Shown piece after piece: positions 6,700 through 6,833 of a DNA stretch of 6,833 nucleotides. The translations under genes were made by a program, and so were the position numbers. Under the pieces are notes generated by a model, which saw only the letters and a program-made list of their open reading frames with translations, searched no databases and was not told the DNA's origin. Position 1 is the first letter of the stretch, and the number at the start of each line of letters is the position of its first letter. The DNA lies in the NCBI GenBank assembly GCA_018065815.1, contig JAGHSP010000230.1, positions 1 to 6,833 of the forward strand. Direction: 5' to 3'. This stretch comes from Candidatus Sodaliphilus limicaballi (lineage in GTDB: Bacteria; Bacteroidota; Bacteroidia; Bacteroidales; Muribaculaceae).

Positions 6700-6833
6700 T
6701 TCTATTGCATATCGCATCTATCGCAACTATCACCATCTATCGCAACTATTGCATCTATCGCATCTATTGCATCTATTGCAACTATTGCCATCTATCGCCA
6801 TCCATCGCCATCTATCGCATCTATTGCATCTAT
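6700..6833. repeat. Degenerate 9/10-bp tandem repeat, cut by the right edge
   Basis: About 15 units of the form AWCTATYGC follow one another from 6700 to the end. Most are 9 bp (ATCTATCGC, ATCTATTGC, AACTATTGC); a few carry an extra C and are 10 bp (6734-6743, 6780-6789, 6790-6799, 6800-6809), and one is shortened to 7 bp (6709-6715). Variation is concentrated at the second base (T or A) and at the C/T before GC. The array continues beyond the window, so its full length is unknown. It lies upstream of the DUF4294 gene and shows no convincing coding sequence: the minus-strand frames soon meet stops, and a plus-strand open frame gives only a monotonous Ile-Ala-Ser pattern without a recognisable start. 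Confidence 0.88.

Noticed and set aside
6700..6833. CRISPR array
   Set aside because: Units are 9-10 bp, contiguous, with no spacers and no cas gene in the window.

Overview
The window reads as chromosomal DNA of a member of the Bacteroidales (Bacteroidetes). This rests on three things: a DUF4294 protein (a family known from Bacteroidetes), a LeuRS and SBF-type transporter whose sequences have the Bacteroidetes flavour, and promoter-like TAnnTTTG boxes at Bacteroidetes spacing with A/T-rich leaders instead of strong Shine-Dalgarno sites. The genus cannot be fixed from the sequence; a Muribaculaceae- or Prevotella-like gut lineage is a guess. Genes are fairly GC-rich and the spacers are AT-rich.

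All five genes lie on the minus strand. In the order of transcription: (i) the right edge, 6588-6833, is non-coding and ends in a degenerate 9/10-bp tandem repeat that runs off the window; (ii) a secreted DUF4294 protein (5946-6584), closed by a clear intrinsic terminator; (iii) an NSS/SNF sodium-coupled transporter (4424-5782) with its own good promoter; (iv) leuS, leucyl-tRNA synthetase (1377-4148), with its own promoter behind a 275-bp spacer; (v) an SBF/BASS-type membrane transporter (239-1192); and (vi) 32 bp further on, the first 68 codons of an exported beta-lactamase-fold serine hydrolase (1-206), cut by the left edge. Genes v and vi look co-transcribed; ii, iii and iv look like separate units. 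Nothing shows that the five genes form one pathway. It is a housekeeping synthetase among transporters and envelope proteins.

The protein genes are ordinary. The less usual content is in the spacers: a 166-bp palindromic element with 39-bp arms between leuS and the SBF gene, whose loop and arms are built of short 9-10-bp tandem units; a partial second copy of its core (39 of 42 bases the same) placed just after the stop codon of the NSS transporter gene; a 7-bp tandem repeat over the leuS promoter region; and the 9/10-bp repeat at the right edge. No RNA gene, CRISPR array, insertion sequence or phage gene was found, and I see no sign of a new multi-gene system.
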